A program made the position numbers and the translations under genes. From assembly GCF_040054535.1 (NCBI RefSeq), contig NC_090784.1, positions 12,831,001-12,895,000 of the forward strand: DNA of 64,000 nucleotides, in the 5' to 3' direction. A model generated the notes under the pieces. That model was given only the letters and a program-made list of their open reading frames with translations, did not search any database and had not been told where the DNA came from. Positions 31,887 through 45,285 of the stretch are shown one piece after another; the first letter of the stretch is position 1, and each line of letters begins with the position of its first letter. Source of the DNA: Antennarius striatus (Eukaryota > Chordata > Actinopteri > Lophiiformes > Antennariidae).

Positions 31887-34800
31887 TTGATGTCTGTTGT
31901 AACCCTACTGCCCTTGTTACTTGTCATTGTCCCACCTGAGGGAGCCTGGAAGACAGAACCATGTCAGAATGATGGTTTCTGGTTATTCTATTGAAAAGCC
32001 AAATGAACAGAGTAACAGGGTTATAGTAGGGTCATTTTTTTCTATTGTATATCTACTATACTATTTTATGTCTACAATACCATGTTTTCTCCTTTTGTGG
32101 TGTTGACAAGATTCAGTCTGTTAAGCTAATGCATCTAAGCGCATCTTCATTCTGTGCTGAGCCAAGACAAAGTGAAACCTTACAAGGTTGAACTCTCCAG
32201 TGCGTGAAGACTTACTTCAGCCCTCTCTCGGTGCTCTGATGTTCAAATGCCCAGTATCTACTCTGCTAATCTCTGTATATTGTGTGGGAACTTAATGCAA
32301 TGCAGAAGACGATCTGTCAAGAAACGGGAGCTATAATAAATAAATGGATGCTTTGCAAGAAGCAGTTTAAAAATAACAGGATTTATGTGTCATTACAATT
32401 GTTTTGATTGTGTTATCCGTTATACCTTTACCCTGACCACTGACAGATACATCAGGTTTGTTTCAGGCACAGCACAGTGCAGCATACTACTCACATTTGT
32501 TCAAATGAAACAAAACATCACATCCACAATATGTATTTGGCACACCATGCACTCCGACCTGTTTCATGTAACTCCATGGGTGTTTGGTACTGAAGACAAT
32601 GAAAGTTATCAGAAGTTGCTTTTGTGCTTCAGAGAGATTGGTGATGAAAAAAAATGTGACCCTCAAAATTATTAATCAGTAATGTCAGCTTTATGTCATT
32701 GGTGATGAACGGAAATGAAAAATGACGGAAATTTTATTCAGATTTCCAGACACAAAATATTTGCCTTGATTGTAAGTTGGATGATCTTAACTTTCCATAT
32801 GACATTGCATTGAAGGCTATTTCTATCCAGCTAGACCTCATAACAATACGTCATTCTGACTTACTTACTCACGGTATTGGAAACACGGGGATCATTATTG
32901 CTTATGGGGGTCCTAATCACTTTTGATTGCACAAACACAAACGACAGCCTCGGAAGTGTCATATTTCCATTTTCCCACTCATTGACCTTCTAGAATGAAC
33001 TGTTACTGAGAATAACCATTCATTGTGTGACTATTTAATGGTAACTGAATTGACATCCCATAATAATATGCTCCTGCAGAATCATTTAATGGGTACTACA
33101 GTACTATTCTCTGAACCCATCACCCCTCTGCCTGGGGTCATTCTGTCCAAATGATGTGTGTTTTGAAAATGAAAATTTATATCTAAAGGGAGTAGAAAAT
33201 TTCATGTTTGAGATGGTATTCACTGACATCAGGAGCTGGGTAAGGACAAACCACATGGGTTTATTATCTGAGTAACTTTGTTGTTCACATTTTTGGGTTT
33301 CATTAGTATTATACAGGTGTGTTGTACTGGTGCATTTATATCACACAAGTTTACACACGCATACACACACACACTTGCTAGGATTTTCTAGAGGTAGTTG
33401 GATTCTTTGCAGTTTAGGATTTTTTTTCCCTCTCCTCAGCACTCTTATGCCCTGAACACGTTCAGTACAATATATGGATCAGTGCACACCCTGAATTTTG
33501 TGGTATTTTATCAGCTATCCCTTGCCCGTGGGTCTGTTCTGAAGGAAGTGAATGGGACTCTGGATATATGCAGAGTGAAATAGCTGTGTCGAAGCTGAGA
33601 AAGGTGGGATATTTATATCAAATGTGTTGCCTCGAGTTGCGAATGAATGTGAAGTAGGATGTATATTCTCCTTTAATCATGGCAATAAATGTATGCTTTT
33701 TCTCTGTTTAGTGAGATTCAAGCATATGAATTGACATTACAATCACAGCTCAGTAGGTTTCTGATTGGTCTACAGGGTTACTCACTGTCACTCATGGCAT
33801 GTGTTTCAATTACAAATTTACATCTGACCCCACTGGAGCATCAAGTCTTAAACTGTGCTGCCAAAAGTCAAGCTCAACTATTGACCTACTTTCATTACTC
33901 CATTTGCATGACTCATTAACGTCTTTCCAAACAAACATATGCCTCACCTTTGCGTACAAGGTGAGTAATCATAAAATCCTAACCCTTCAGTTTTTAATTA
34001 TTGTTTGATCCTTGGGTAACAGTTGGGAAATATGCACAAATAGTGACTCAGTGTTCTCTCATACATTACGAGTTATAATGGACTGAAGAATTCTCTAAGC
34101 AGTGTCAATGCAGCTGCCACCATGTGCTGTGAGCTGGGGTCTTGCCCTGAAGGAGTGAGCTGCACCCAATAATACCTGGGGCTGTGCAAGGAAGGTAGGC
34201 CCATCTGGTTTTGCTGGTTTGGAGAACATTTTGCTTATACTGTTTTTTTCATTCAACTGCTCCATGCAACACTAAATGGTCTTGCATTGTTGAATTGAAT
34301 TTTATTTGACTTTGTGGTGTACATGAATTCACAAACAACACAGAAGAGGAAGGTATCATTTTGTGAGGGTTATCTTTTGAACTCACCCGAGGTTAAACCT
34401 TGCCCCCTTTGAAAAAACTTAAATACATAACTCTCCTGTTTGCCTGGGGCTCTGACCATAATTGCACTGCCTGTCAGTTATTAACAATACAGCATTTATA
34501 CTTACAATTTTCCTGATGGAGGCATGAATTATAATTAAATTGTTTCTGCTTCTGTGATCATAACATAATTATATTTGAACATAGTTTCTTTTTTCATATT
34601 TTTTTCATATTCTACCTTAACTACCTGGTAGTTAAGGTAGAATAATAACTTTACCTTTTAGTTTTTCAGCTGATAATTATTAAAAAATTAAGAGAATAGA
34701 GAGGCTTGCAGTGTCCAGAGTCAACGAGATTGTGGAGGATTTGGAGGTGCCTACTTCTACATGAGCTGTTTGAATACCAAGGAAACCACCCAGATTAAAC

Positions 34801-35760
34801 ACATAGAATGAGAATCTATATTTATAGAATGTCCTCCAACAAAACTCCCACTCTTAAAGATGTTTGGGGCAGTGATGGTTCAGATGGTCCAATATATCTT
34901 GAGAAAGTCACTTCACCTCAACTTGCTTTCTGGTCTGCCCACTGCTCCCCAGGGATTTGTTAAATGTAGAGAATACATTTCATGACATTGAATTATGTAT
35001 AACTGTACTGTATGTCACAGTAAAGTCCTGTCCTTATTTTCACGGTGTGATTTAACTGTAAGCAAAATCTCTTCACAAGTGATGAGAAGGAGTTCAAATG
35101 TGTAACTCTACAGTTTGGATTTATCACAGTAGCTTGTTTATGGTTGTGGACACTCGTCTTGGTATCCAAATTAAATAGCGCTTAGTCTCATATTATCGCT
35201 AGTCTATTCCCTAATTATTAGGGCCTAATACAACAGAAGGCAATGATATGTACGGGAATAATCACAGCTTTCAAGAAGATGACCTCAGGACTCTACAGAG
35301 TGAAGCTGTTGATACCACCTCCTTCTACTGGAGAATACCTCATTAGGGAGACGCAGTGTGCAGCACATGGTTGAGATGCTTGCCCACGCTGCTCTGCTGA
35401 GCCACAGAAGAAAAGTGCAGCCAGTCAGTGGATCCCCCTGTCTAAGTGCAATATAGTCACCACAACATTATTTATGTTTATATCCACACCTTCCATTAGT
35501 TCTGCTTTTTTACATTTTTTCCGGATTTCCTCTGCCAAATTTTTAAAGGCAGGTGCCCAAATGCCGAGATCTAGATAATCTGTTACTGAAATTTTACTAA
35601 CTCAATACTTTTCATTTTGAATGAAAAAAGAATTGATTGTTTGGTTGCAAACTTTGTTTTCAACGTTATGCAAAGATGTTCTTGCTCACATGACTATATC
35701 TCAAAGCATTTTAATTAGCCTATTGCTATTGTGCAGTGTATAATCTTGATCACTTTGCTT
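31887..35760. other. Intergenic sequence, no gene recognised
   Basis: AT-rich. It contains a 17-bp-arm perfect hairpin at 34609-34643 (listed separately) and a short (CA)n near 33360. Open frames such as 32385-32675 have no supporting feature. Confidence 0.45.
34609..34643. repeat. Perfect short hairpin
   Basis: Arms attctaccttaactacc and ggtagttaaggtagaat are separated by a single t. There is no coding context, and no T-run terminator context applies in this genome. Confidence 0.9.
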
Positions 35761-35765
35761 TTCAG

Positions 35766-38040
35766 CCATGGCCTACCCTCTAAACAGCCATTACAAGTGC
35801 TGTGGAACAGCTTGCCCCGCCACGTGTCAGGACCTATTCACATCATGATCGTGCTCACTGCCTCTATGGAAACCTGCCAGTATGACCAAGGGTTTCTCCT
35901 GTTTGTGGCACCTGTGTCCCTCTGTTCCAGTGTGGCCACACTCATAATGGCTACCGTTACCATAGAAACCACACCTTCTGTCCTGATGAGAGATTCCCTG
36001 AGCAGCATGATTGTGAACCTCACAGCCCCAGACCAGGTGTGATTTGGATTTGTATAACCCAAACTTGATGCTCATCTTCTCATTAAACAAATGAAACCAG
36101 ACTTCTTTAAAAGTACTTTTAAATGTAACCTCCCATGTTCACTTTCAGATATAATTATGGCACCACCTACAGGTCGATGATGTCAGGAAGTATGCTTAAA
36201 ACATACTGTACACTTACATGTGCACCCACTGGTGCATGTACTTCTTGCCACAAGAGGTAAAATTAACTTTTGACTCTCCAGTAAATATGCTAATGCTACT
36301 TATGTCTCTATGTGTTAACTTCAACTCTGATCCTGCCTATGGCCTTATTGCAAATGATAGGCAAGAGTATCTCAAACCTGAGCATTTTGGAAAGGTCTGC
36401 TGGAGGGGGTATACACTTTGGTGTATGGAGGGCTGTCTAGGACGAAAGTTGTCCAAATTGTTCATCTGAGCATCCTATTCTGTGACCCAGAGGCATGCGT
36501 GAAGATTCTGAAAGTTAATGGACCATTCAGACACTGTCATGGCAAAGTGGACCCTTCCAACTTTTACAAGTATTGCATCAGTGACCTGTGTCTTCACAGA
36601 GGTCTGCAGTCCTCACCGTGTCACTTCCTGACATAGTATACTGCAGTCTGTCTTTCCCACAAGACTGTGCTTTATGCCTGGTAGAGTCTTCTGCTCTGAG
36701 TGTTGATGTGCTCTCAGCTCTGTTGTGTGAATGAATTAAATTATCTTCCACAATCATTATTGTTCTGTTTTCAAGTTAAGCATCATTGCACAACAAATGA
36801 AATATGGAGTGTTTGCAGATGCCACTTCATGTTCAAATTGTTATTGATTGTGTAATGTGAGTAAAAGAGATTATTTGCCTAGAAATCAGATATCTGCCTG
36901 TAGGTTTGTTTTCTTGTGTATTTATTGGAAGAAAATTCAAAATTCTAACAAGTTGCATATTGCAATTCCTAACTCATGCAATAGCTACTAAAGCATCAAC
37001 CTTTCAAGTGCTCTTGGACCACTAGATGGTACTAATGCATCACTAGTCAACCTTAACCTCTACAGCATTTTCCTGTCTTTATGTTCTATGAGCATGATGT
37101 CTCTCTATATCTCTGCAGACCTGTCCTGCCCCTCTTGTAACACTTGTAATATGAGCTCTAGCTGTACTCAGCTCTGCCTTGGCTGCCAGAATAACATAGT
37201 ACATGTGACTCAAAAAACTGGGAGCCGCCCTTGTTCAGCAGTTTTAGTTGACAGAGGACACTTCAGTGTCTCATCGTTTAACCTAGGATCACAACAACAG
37301 ACGTCAAAATGCAAACATGCAAACCCGGATCTCAAAGTGCCACACTGCTCCATTGCACATTTGATGATCATTGATGATCCCATTAACTCTTTTCATGAGA
37401 TCCTACTGTTTTCACAGAAGAATGTTGATGTGTGTCAGAAAAATAAATTTCACTTTATAGATTGAAACCACAGTTGGTTGATCTTATATCAGAGCTACAA
37501 AACTACATTAAGTTCACAAACCCTGACACAAAGCTAACAACCTGTTAACTTTGTAGAGACTGTAATGATAAGTTGTCAGGTGATCTGCAACATATCACGG
37601 TGGCTTTGAACTCAACCAGTATCCTCTGACATGCACTGCAACCTCCTCACCCCTCCCATGGGATCATTTTCATGATGTCATCGTTTAATGTTCCTACCAT
37701 ATTTGAAGGGGCAAGAGGGGTCGTTGACCTCCGCATGATCAACATGGTCTCTCGTAAATCTGACAATTTTTTAACATCATTTAAAGTTTATGTCAGCTGA
37801 ACTTCAAATGATTAAATGCTGTAAGATGTAGAGTTTAAGACAATGTCTGGTGTTATTTTAAGTGTCCTCAATTCAGCCTTAACAGTGTGCCAATGCTTGC
37901 TCCTCTTGCTGTCCTGAGATAAGCCAGATGGTGCAGTGCCCAGACTGTGAGGAAGGTTGCCAGTGTAATACTGGAAATGATTATTATGGCCATGTCTCTA
38001 CCAGCAGAGCAGTGTCTATGTGTACAGCGCAGCAGGAGAT
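35766..38040 (+). pseudogene. Decayed FCGBP/zonadhesin-like exons (TIL, VWD end, C8, TIL)
   Basis: (1) 35766-36041, after a cttttcag acceptor: AYPLNSHYKCCGTACPATC matches the TIL start in the intact gene ([11 protein letters not shown]...). It is broken by a TGA and two frame changes, then resumes as GTCVPLFQCGHTHNGYRYH. (2) About 36330-36635: a VWD end (EHFGKVCW...CMEGC), a stop, then NGPFRHCHGKVDPSNFYKYC and ISDLCLHRG, the centre of a C8 domain. (3) 37115-37190: a Cys-rich piece (SCPSCNTCNMSSSC), doubtful. (4) About 37880-38037: CANACSSCCPEISQMVQC then EEGCQCN, which aligns with the third TIL of the intact gene ([18 protein letters not shown]). The order and strand match the intact gene, which lies 8-10 kb downstream. 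Stops and frame changes make function as a full protein implausible. Confidence 0.8.
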
Positions 38041-39240
38041 TTAAGGTCAGAAATAGGCCGTTTTTTATCCAATCTGATCGGTTTCTTTTTTTTTTCAGTT
38101 GCTCTTATGTTTTTACAAACGTTGGACTATTTCTTTTTTTAAACCTTAATGGAAATTCTTAAATGTCAGAATTGTCTTCTGAAATTAATATCAATATCTA
38201 AGTAAACACAGTCGAGGATTTATACTGACTGGTTGTAATTTTCTATTTTAGATCTGTTAGAGCACAGTGCTAGAAAATTAGTGTTAAATGTACCTGCAGG
38301 CCTCTTGTCTTCTGTGAACACACATGCCCTCCACTGCACAGCAATATACAGTAGTTTCGGATGGAATAATGGGTTGCTGCAAGGACATTGAGCTTTAGAA
38401 ATGATGTTTAATTCACCGATTTTCTCTCAAGAACATGCATTTAATTTTATCTTGAAAAATTTAAAATAAAATTACTCTGCATCACTTAAACCAAAGCAAA
38501 ACCCACATCCGTGTGGGATAAATATGATCAAATGTAACTTGAGCTGCAGATGATGAGTGGGGGTCCTACTTGCTCAGCCAAGGCCACAGAGGAAAGAGTT
38601 GCACATACACACTAAGCATGAATGGGGATACAGTTTGTATAATCTGGAATCACAACCATTGTCAATTGTTTTTTGATTTATTTGCTGTAGATGTGTTGAT
38701 TTTTCATGTGTCAAATATTTACTTTTGATTTGACATCAATACTAATTTTCTACTGGGAAAAGGGGATAAACAAATTACCCAACCACTTAATAGCTTCATG
38801 ATCTTAAACACATCCAGTGGTTTATTGAGCTTAAGTAAGACTTGTTTACCCTTTCTCCTCCTAAGAATTTAATATGCTAAGAATAACCACTGTGACTAGT
38901 GTAAACCTCATTGGCCTGCTGCGTGTCAGTATTGTCTTACTTGTATCTCTGCAGTGTCAGTATTGTCTAAAGTAACAGTATTGTCTAAAGTGCACTGCTG
39001 TACTCTGCTAATTACTTATAAATAAATGGAAATGCATCTTCACAATTGGCAGTATTTTTTTTACTTCCAAAAAGTGTTTATATTTGATAAAACGTTTTTG
39101 CAGCATTAACACTTGGTTAAAGGAGCTATGTGCTTTAAGTAGAGAATACAATGCGCTTTCTGACAATAGAAAACATAGAACAAAGGTTGGCCATACATCA
39201 TTTCTTGTCACATTACCCATTCTAGAGGAGTTTGATCTGT
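38041..39240. other. Intergenic sequence, no gene recognised
   Basis: No further VWD, C8 or TIL remnants are detected by eye. AT-rich. Confidence 0.4.
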
Positions 39241-39244
39241 CTTC

Positions 39245-39440
39245 TACCTAAAAATCTCAATGAAACTGTCTGCAGCCTATATGATTGTGCAAGCTCAGGT
39301 GTGATTGAAATGATAGGATAGAGGGGACCACTACTGCCCCATAGCAAGAACGTACTCGGTTCAAATCCACCTGGACCTTTGTATTTTTTGTGTGTTCTGA
39401 GTCAGCATAGACGCTCCCCAGGTCCTCTAGCCCAAAACCA
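39245..39440 (+). repeat. Degenerate SINE copy
   Basis: A head-like 'ccccatagcaagaacgtactcggttcaaatccacctgg' (near 39336, a decayed B box ggttcaaatcc) is followed by the body 'acgctccccaggtcctctag' and 'tctaaattgactc'. Confidence 0.55.
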
Positions 39441-39754
39441 TGCAATGCAATTGGAACAGTGACTCTAAATTGACTCAGAACTCATATTTACTGACTTATA
39501 TCAAGATAAATACACAAACTGAGAAAACAGACATACTTTTTTTCAATGGAAGAGTAGAGCAATTATGTAAGTAAATTTGTCAGGATGTGGTCTTAAACAA
39601 AATCCGACCAATCCCGTCCTCACAATTATTCAAAATAAATAATTAAAAAATAAATGAAAGGAAATGTCTTTAACCATCACAGTCTAGAGCTGAGACCATA
39701 TTTTATTATGAATATGTAGAAAAATAAATGTGATTAGTTTCATGGACCGGACAA

Positions 39755-41175
39755 AGGGCGCCCCTCCTTGAGTCGTCACCTTATCGTGGTGGAGGGGTCT
39801 GTGTGTCCCAATGATCCTAGGAGCTATGTCGTCTGGGGCTTTCTGCCCCTGGTAGGGTCACCCATGGCAAACAGGTCCTAGTTGAGGGACCGGACAAAGG
39901 ACAGCTCATAGACCCCCTAATGATGAACAAAAACAATGGACCACATTTTCCCTTGCCTGGACGCGGGTCCCCCCTCTGGAGCCAGACCTGGAGGTGGGGC
40001 TCGAAGGTGAGCACCTGGTGGCCGGGCCTGCACCCATGGCGCAGCCCGAAAGGACAATGTGGGTCCCCCTTCCCATGGGCTCACCACCTGTGGGAGGGGC
40101 CATAGGGGTCGGGTGCACTGTGAGCTGGGCGGCGGCCGAAGGCGGGGTACCGAACCCCTTGATAAGGGCTGCTCAGTCCCTGTACAACCGATGTCAGAGT
40201 TTGGTCCGCATTGCCGCCAGTTAATTGAATTTGTTTCAAGTGAGGGTTGGACTCCGCCAAGGCTGCCCTTTGTCACCGATTCTGTTCATAACTTTTATGG
40301 ACAGAATTTCTAGGCGCAGCTAAGGCGTTGAGGGTGTCCGGTTTGGTGGCCTCAGTATTGCGTCTCTGCTTTTTGCAGATGACGTGGTACTGTTGGCTTC
40401 ACCAAGCCGTGATCTCCAACTCTCACTGGAGCGATTTGCAGCCGAGTGTGAAGCGGTTGGGATGAGAATCAGCACCTCCAAATCTGAGACCATGGTCCTC
40501 AGTCGAAAAAGGGTGGAGTGCCCTCTCCAGGTTGGGGATGAGATCCTACCCCAAGTGGAGGAGTTCAAGTATCTCGGGGTCTCGTTCACGAGTGAGGGTA
40601 CGATGGAGCGAGAGATCGACAGGCGGATCGGTGCAGCATCTGCAGTGATGCGGACTCTGTATCGGTCCGTCGTGGTGAAGGAGGAGCTGAGCCAAAAGGC
40701 AAAGCTCTTGATTTACCGGTCAATCTACGTTCCTACTCTCACCTATGGTCACGAGCTGTGGGTCATGACCAAAAGAACGAGATCCCAGATACAAGCAGCC
40801 AAAATGAGTTTCCTTCGCAGGGTGTCTGGGCTCTCCCTTAGAGATAGGGTGGGAAGTTCGGTCAGCCGGGAGGGACTCAGAGTCGAGCCGCTGCTCCTCC
40901 GCATCAAGAGGAGCCAGATGAGGTGGCTCGGGCATCTGGTCAGGATGCCTCCTGGACGCCTCTCTGGTGAGGTGTTCCGGGCATGTCCTACCGGGAGGAG
41001 GCCCCGGGGATGACCCAGGACACGCTGGAGAGACTATGTCTCCCGGCTGGCCTAGGAACGCCTTGGGATTCTCCCTGGAGGAGCTGGACGAAGTGGCTAG
41101 GGAGAGGGAAGTCTGGGCTTCCCTGCTTGAGCTGCTGCCCCCGCGACCTGACCCCAGATAAGCGGAAGGAAAATG
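39755..41175 (+). mobile_element. Rex3 (RTE clade) non-LTR retrotransposon with internal deletion
   Basis: 39770-40160 carries the Rex3 5' region ('ccttgagtcgtcaccttatc', 'tggtggaggggtctgtgtgt', 'gatcctaggagctatgtcgt'). From 40240 the frame enters mid reverse transcriptase (VRVGLRQGCPLSPI), then LLFADDVVLLASPSRDLQ with the catalytic FADD. 40384-41013 continues with ECEAVGMRISTSKSETMVLS, VEEFKYLGVSFTSEG, TLTYGHELWVMTKRTRSQIQ and RWLGHLVRMPPGRLSGEVF, to the C-terminal LLELLPPRPDP in a shifted frame. The endonuclease and first half of the RT are missing, and stops and frameshifts remain. The 3' end is 'agataagcggaaggaaaatg' plus A-run. Confidence 0.9.
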
Positions 41176-42090
41176 AAGGAAAAAAAAAAGTTTCATGTCA
41201 AGTACAAATTGATTATCAGCTTATTTTTTCAGCTATGCTTGTCAGTATATAGTTTGGCGGTGTTATAACAATTTAAAATATGAATGAAAATTCTTCACCG
41301 CTGTAAAGTACTGTATGGACATTTATTGATAGTGTACGGAAATTAATTATATAAGGTAGTGTAGTGGAGTCTCCAGTCCTTCCTGTTGAAAGGTTTTGGA
41401 CATCTGATTAGAATGTCTCCCGGATGTCTCCCTTTGGAGGTTTCCTTGTTCAACTGGTAGACCCAGACCTTGCTGGAGTTCATACTTCGTCTGTTCTGGA
41501 CAAAGAAATGTTGCTGGCAAGAAGACGTTTACAATACCTGTCTTCATCTGAACAAGCTGAAAATTTCCAACTAAAAACATGGACACACCTTTCATCTAAA
41601 TCCATGGTATGAATAGAATAACTTCACCAGGCTTACTGTCGCCCTGCCCAGAGGCCTGTGGCCTTTGTGAAATTTACACTGATTAAATATTTGAGTATTT
41701 TTTTATTAGAAACCTGGGCCCAGTTGTATTTACTTTCTGTCACAAGTGATTTTTGCAATGCTACACTTCATGCAGTTATTCCTGGGTGTCACCCAAAGCA
41801 GCAGCAACCACCCTTTTAACCAAACAACTGCCAGTCAATATTGTTCGAATTTTATTTTATTTAGGACCTGATCAATCAGTAACATTGTCAGTATCCGCCC
41901 ATTATGCAAACTTTACAAGTTTGTATATCTTTGACGCATCAATTTTACAATAATTTTACAACTTTGAAGATCAGAATTTATACACAGTAATGATTCGATA
42001 TGTGCACCGAATGCAGGTCTGGGCAGGATAACTTTAAAATAAAATTTCTGATATAGTTAGTAATTACCTGTTAAACCTGAATTAATTTAA
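41176..42090. other. Intergenic sequence, no gene recognised
   Basis: 41350-41450 contains short relics resembling the Rex3 3' half ('aggttttggacatctgatta', 'gaatgtctcccggatgtctc'), so an additional RTE scrap is likely. The rest is AT-rich. Confidence 0.4.
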
Positions 42091-42094
42091 TTCA

Positions 42095-42370
42095 GTATTG
42101 CTGTTGCCTCACAGCAAGATGGTTCCGGGTTTGAATCTTGCTCTGTGTGGAGATTGTATATTTGGGTTTTCTCCAGGCTCTCCAGTTTCCTAACACCTCT
42201 AAGAATATGCATTTTAGGTGGATTGGTCGGTTCCAAATTGGTTTGAGGGTGTGCATGAATGGTCGTTCGCCTTTAGTGTGGTGGTGCAATGCGCTGGAAA
42301 TGTATCCAGACCATCACCCCGCCTCATGGCCGCAGTCTGCTGGGAGCTGGGATAGGCTCCAGCAACCCCA
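42095..42370 (+). repeat. tRNA-headed SINE copy, 5' end lost
   Basis: 'gttgcctcacagcaagatgg' and the B box-like 'ccgggtttgaatcttgc' are followed by 'ggttttctccaggctctcc', 'ttccaaattggtttgagggtg' and the tail 'agctgggataggctccagc'. Confidence 0.7.
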
Positions 42371-42529
42371 TTATTATATTAAAGGGTCAACATATTATAT
42401 TATATTGAAGTAGTGAAATGTTTACTGCTTTCTGTCATTTTTTAAAATAAGCTCAATACCAAATAAGCAAATAATTACAAGAAAAGAAATTTCCATGGCA
42501 TGGCATTAGCATAAATACATCCTGCAAGA

Positions 42530-43590
42530 CTCTTCTTCTCCTTTCTGCTTTTCCCTTCAGGGGTCACCACAGAGAATCGGTTGCGTCCATCTAACCCTGT
42601 CTTCTGCATCCTCTTCTCTCACACCAACTACCTTCATGTCCTCTTTCACTACATCCATAAACCTCCTCTTTGGTCTTCCTCTAGGCCTCCTGCCTGGCAG
42701 TTCGAAACTCAGCATCCTTCTACCAATATATTCACTATCTCTCCTCTGGACATGTCCAAACCATCTCAGTCTGGCCTCTCTGACTTTATCTCCAAACCTC
42801 TAACATGTGCTGTCCCTCTGATGTACTCATTCCTGATCTTATCCATCCTGGTCACTCCCAAAGAGAACCTCAGCATCTTCATCTCTGCTACCTCCAGCTC
42901 TGTCTCCTGTCTTTTCCTCAGTGACACTCTCGAGACCAAACAACATCACTGGTCTCACCACAGTTTTGTATACCTTTCCTTTCAGTTTAGCTGAAACTCT
43001 TCTATCACACATCACACCTGACACTTTTCTCCACCTGTACCATCCTGCCTGTACACGCTTCTTCACCTCTTTTCTACACTCTCCATTGCCCTGGACTGTT
43101 GACCCTAAGTACTTAAAATCCTCCACCTTCTTGATCTGTTCTCCCCGTAACCTCACTGTTCCACTCGGGTCCCTCTTATTTCACACACATGTAGTATGTC
43201 TTACTGCGGCTAACCTTCATTCCTCCCCTTTGCAGGACAAACCTCCACCTCTCTAGCTTCTCCTCCACCTGTTCCCTGCTCTAGCTACAGATCACAATGT
43301 CATCTGCAAACATCATAGTCCATGGAGATTCCTGTCTAACCTCGTCTGTCAGCCTGTCCATCACCATAGCAAACAAGAAGGGGCTCAGAGCTGATCCCTG
43401 ATGCAGTCCCACCTCCACCTTGAACTCCTCTTTCACACCTACAGCACACCTCACCACTGTCTTACAGTCCTCATACATGTCGTGCACCGCTCTAACATAC
43501 TTCTCTGCCACTCCAGACTTCCTCATACAATACCATAGTTTCTCTCTGGGCACCCTGTCATAAGCTTTTGCCAGATCTACAGGTTTTCTC
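42530..43590 (-). mobile_element. RTE-type LINE fragment (reverse transcriptase), minus strand
   Basis: Minus-strand frames read PREKLWYCMRKSGVAEKYVR, then VEVGLHQGSALSPFLFAMVM, then PWTMMFADDIVICS with the catalytic FADD (43553-43281). After a gap come IKKVEDFKYLGSTVQGNG and VYKTVVRPVMLFGLESV (43156-42839). The 3' part near 42550-42700 gives 'ggaagaccaaagaggaggtt' on the minus strand. Several frameshifts are present. The same family lies in the opposite orientation at 46.8-48.1 kb. Confidence 0.85.
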
Positions 43591-43921
43591 TAGGCTACTG
43601 GTGTGGTGCCACTAGGTTTCTGACCGGACTGTCCAGGACGTGATGCCTTGATACTGGGAGAAAATCTCCCCAGGACACCATCCATTGACTCATCGGGAGC
43701 GTGTTCAGATAATGTTGGATCAGGATATGATTTCAAAGTATGGCCTTGATTTTGATTAATGGATTAGGGATTTTGTTTTCCACTAACTGTTGTTACCTCA
43801 TTTTGTTTTCAACAAATTATGAGATGTGCAGTACATAAATAAAGATTTTCAACTTAAAAAAATTATGCACAATTGCCCGGAAGTTCTGATAAGTACTTTT
43901 GTATATCATAAAACACCAAGT

Positions 43922-44216
<295 letters not shown>

Positions 44217-44335
44217 TATGTGTAAAGCAAAAACAATTTTCCCACCTGAGGAATTAAAATTAATAACAAACTTCCTCTTTGTATGTCAACATAAATATTA
44301 TTACAATACAGTGTAGCTAATTATTTTCTTCATAG

Positions 44336-44540
44336 GGTAGCACAGTGGCAAAGTTGGTAGCACTGTCGACTCTCAACAAGAAGTTTCCGGGTGGCTTCCT
44401 TTCTGTGTGGAGTCAGTATGTTCTCCTCATGTCTGTGTGCATTGTCCAGCTTCCTCCCACCAGCAGAAACATGCAGGTGAACTGATCACTGGCCATAGGT
44501 GTGTGTGTGTGTGTGTGTGTGAATGGTTGTTCGTCTTTCA
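44336..44540 (+). repeat. Degenerate SINE copy with internal GT tract
   Basis: 'gggtagcacagtggcaaag' and 'ggtagcactgtcgactc' resemble the SINE head. 'cttcctcccaccagcagaaacatgcaggt' and 'gaatggttgttcgtctttc' are its body. A (GT)10 tract at 44500-44520 lies inside. Confidence 0.65.
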
Positions 44541-44649
44541 TGTAGCCCCACAATGCCCCATGAAAGATTTTTGTCTTCAAGAAAATTGATGAACAGATTT
44601 TCCTCCTAAAAATATAAATATGTATTCTTGTCTTTTGATAGAATTTACT

Positions 44650-44722
44650 GTGATAATGATGATGCTGACGATGATCATGATGATGATGACGATAATGATT
44701 ATGATGATAATGATGATGATAG
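44650..44722. repeat. Imperfect (GAT)n triplet repeat
   Basis: Mixed gatgat, gacgat and gataat units. Open frames of Met/Ile across it are repeat artefacts. Confidence 0.85.
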
Positions 44723-45285
44723 CAATATTAATACATTTTATATACAGTATATTTTTACATTCCTCAAAATGCAGTATTATCGAATTAGACTTTCTTCTTA
44801 GCGACTCTTGGGTAACTTTCGAGATAAGTTGTGTTTGTGGTCTTATCACTTTTTTTTCCTTGCCCAATCTGAAAAAGATAATATTATTTGGTTACACCAA
44901 AATACACACGTTTCTGTTCAATGATCAAAATTAACCTAGAACTGCCCTGTACAACACATATGTATTTTGGGTTTCATTTTCCCACTAAAAGCTATTTTTT
45001 TAAACAAAACTGTCTTTAATAACTATTTTAATAAAACTCTTACCTACAAATATTTACCTTTAACACAGTTCCAAGTTATTTAGCAGTTCATGTTGGGATC
45101 CTAGGTGTGGCACCTCTAAAACTACATCAATGATTCATCATATACAGTATGTTGTTGGCATTGGTCATAGCACTACTGTCAACATACAGCAGAGAATACT
45201 ATTCATTGCCAAGTTCTGCCTTAATTTGTTTTAGAGGAAGGGAATTGTTTTTTCAAAGCCATACCACATTGTGTTTAAGGTTGTG

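Noticed and set aside
37115-37190. Cys-rich segment as a certain TIL exon
   Set aside because: The cysteine spacing does not clearly match TIL. It is kept only as a doubtful part of the pseudogene.
39817-40276. Pro/Gly-rich minus-strand frames
   Set aside because: They are the reverse of the GC-rich Rex3 5' region, not a separate gene.
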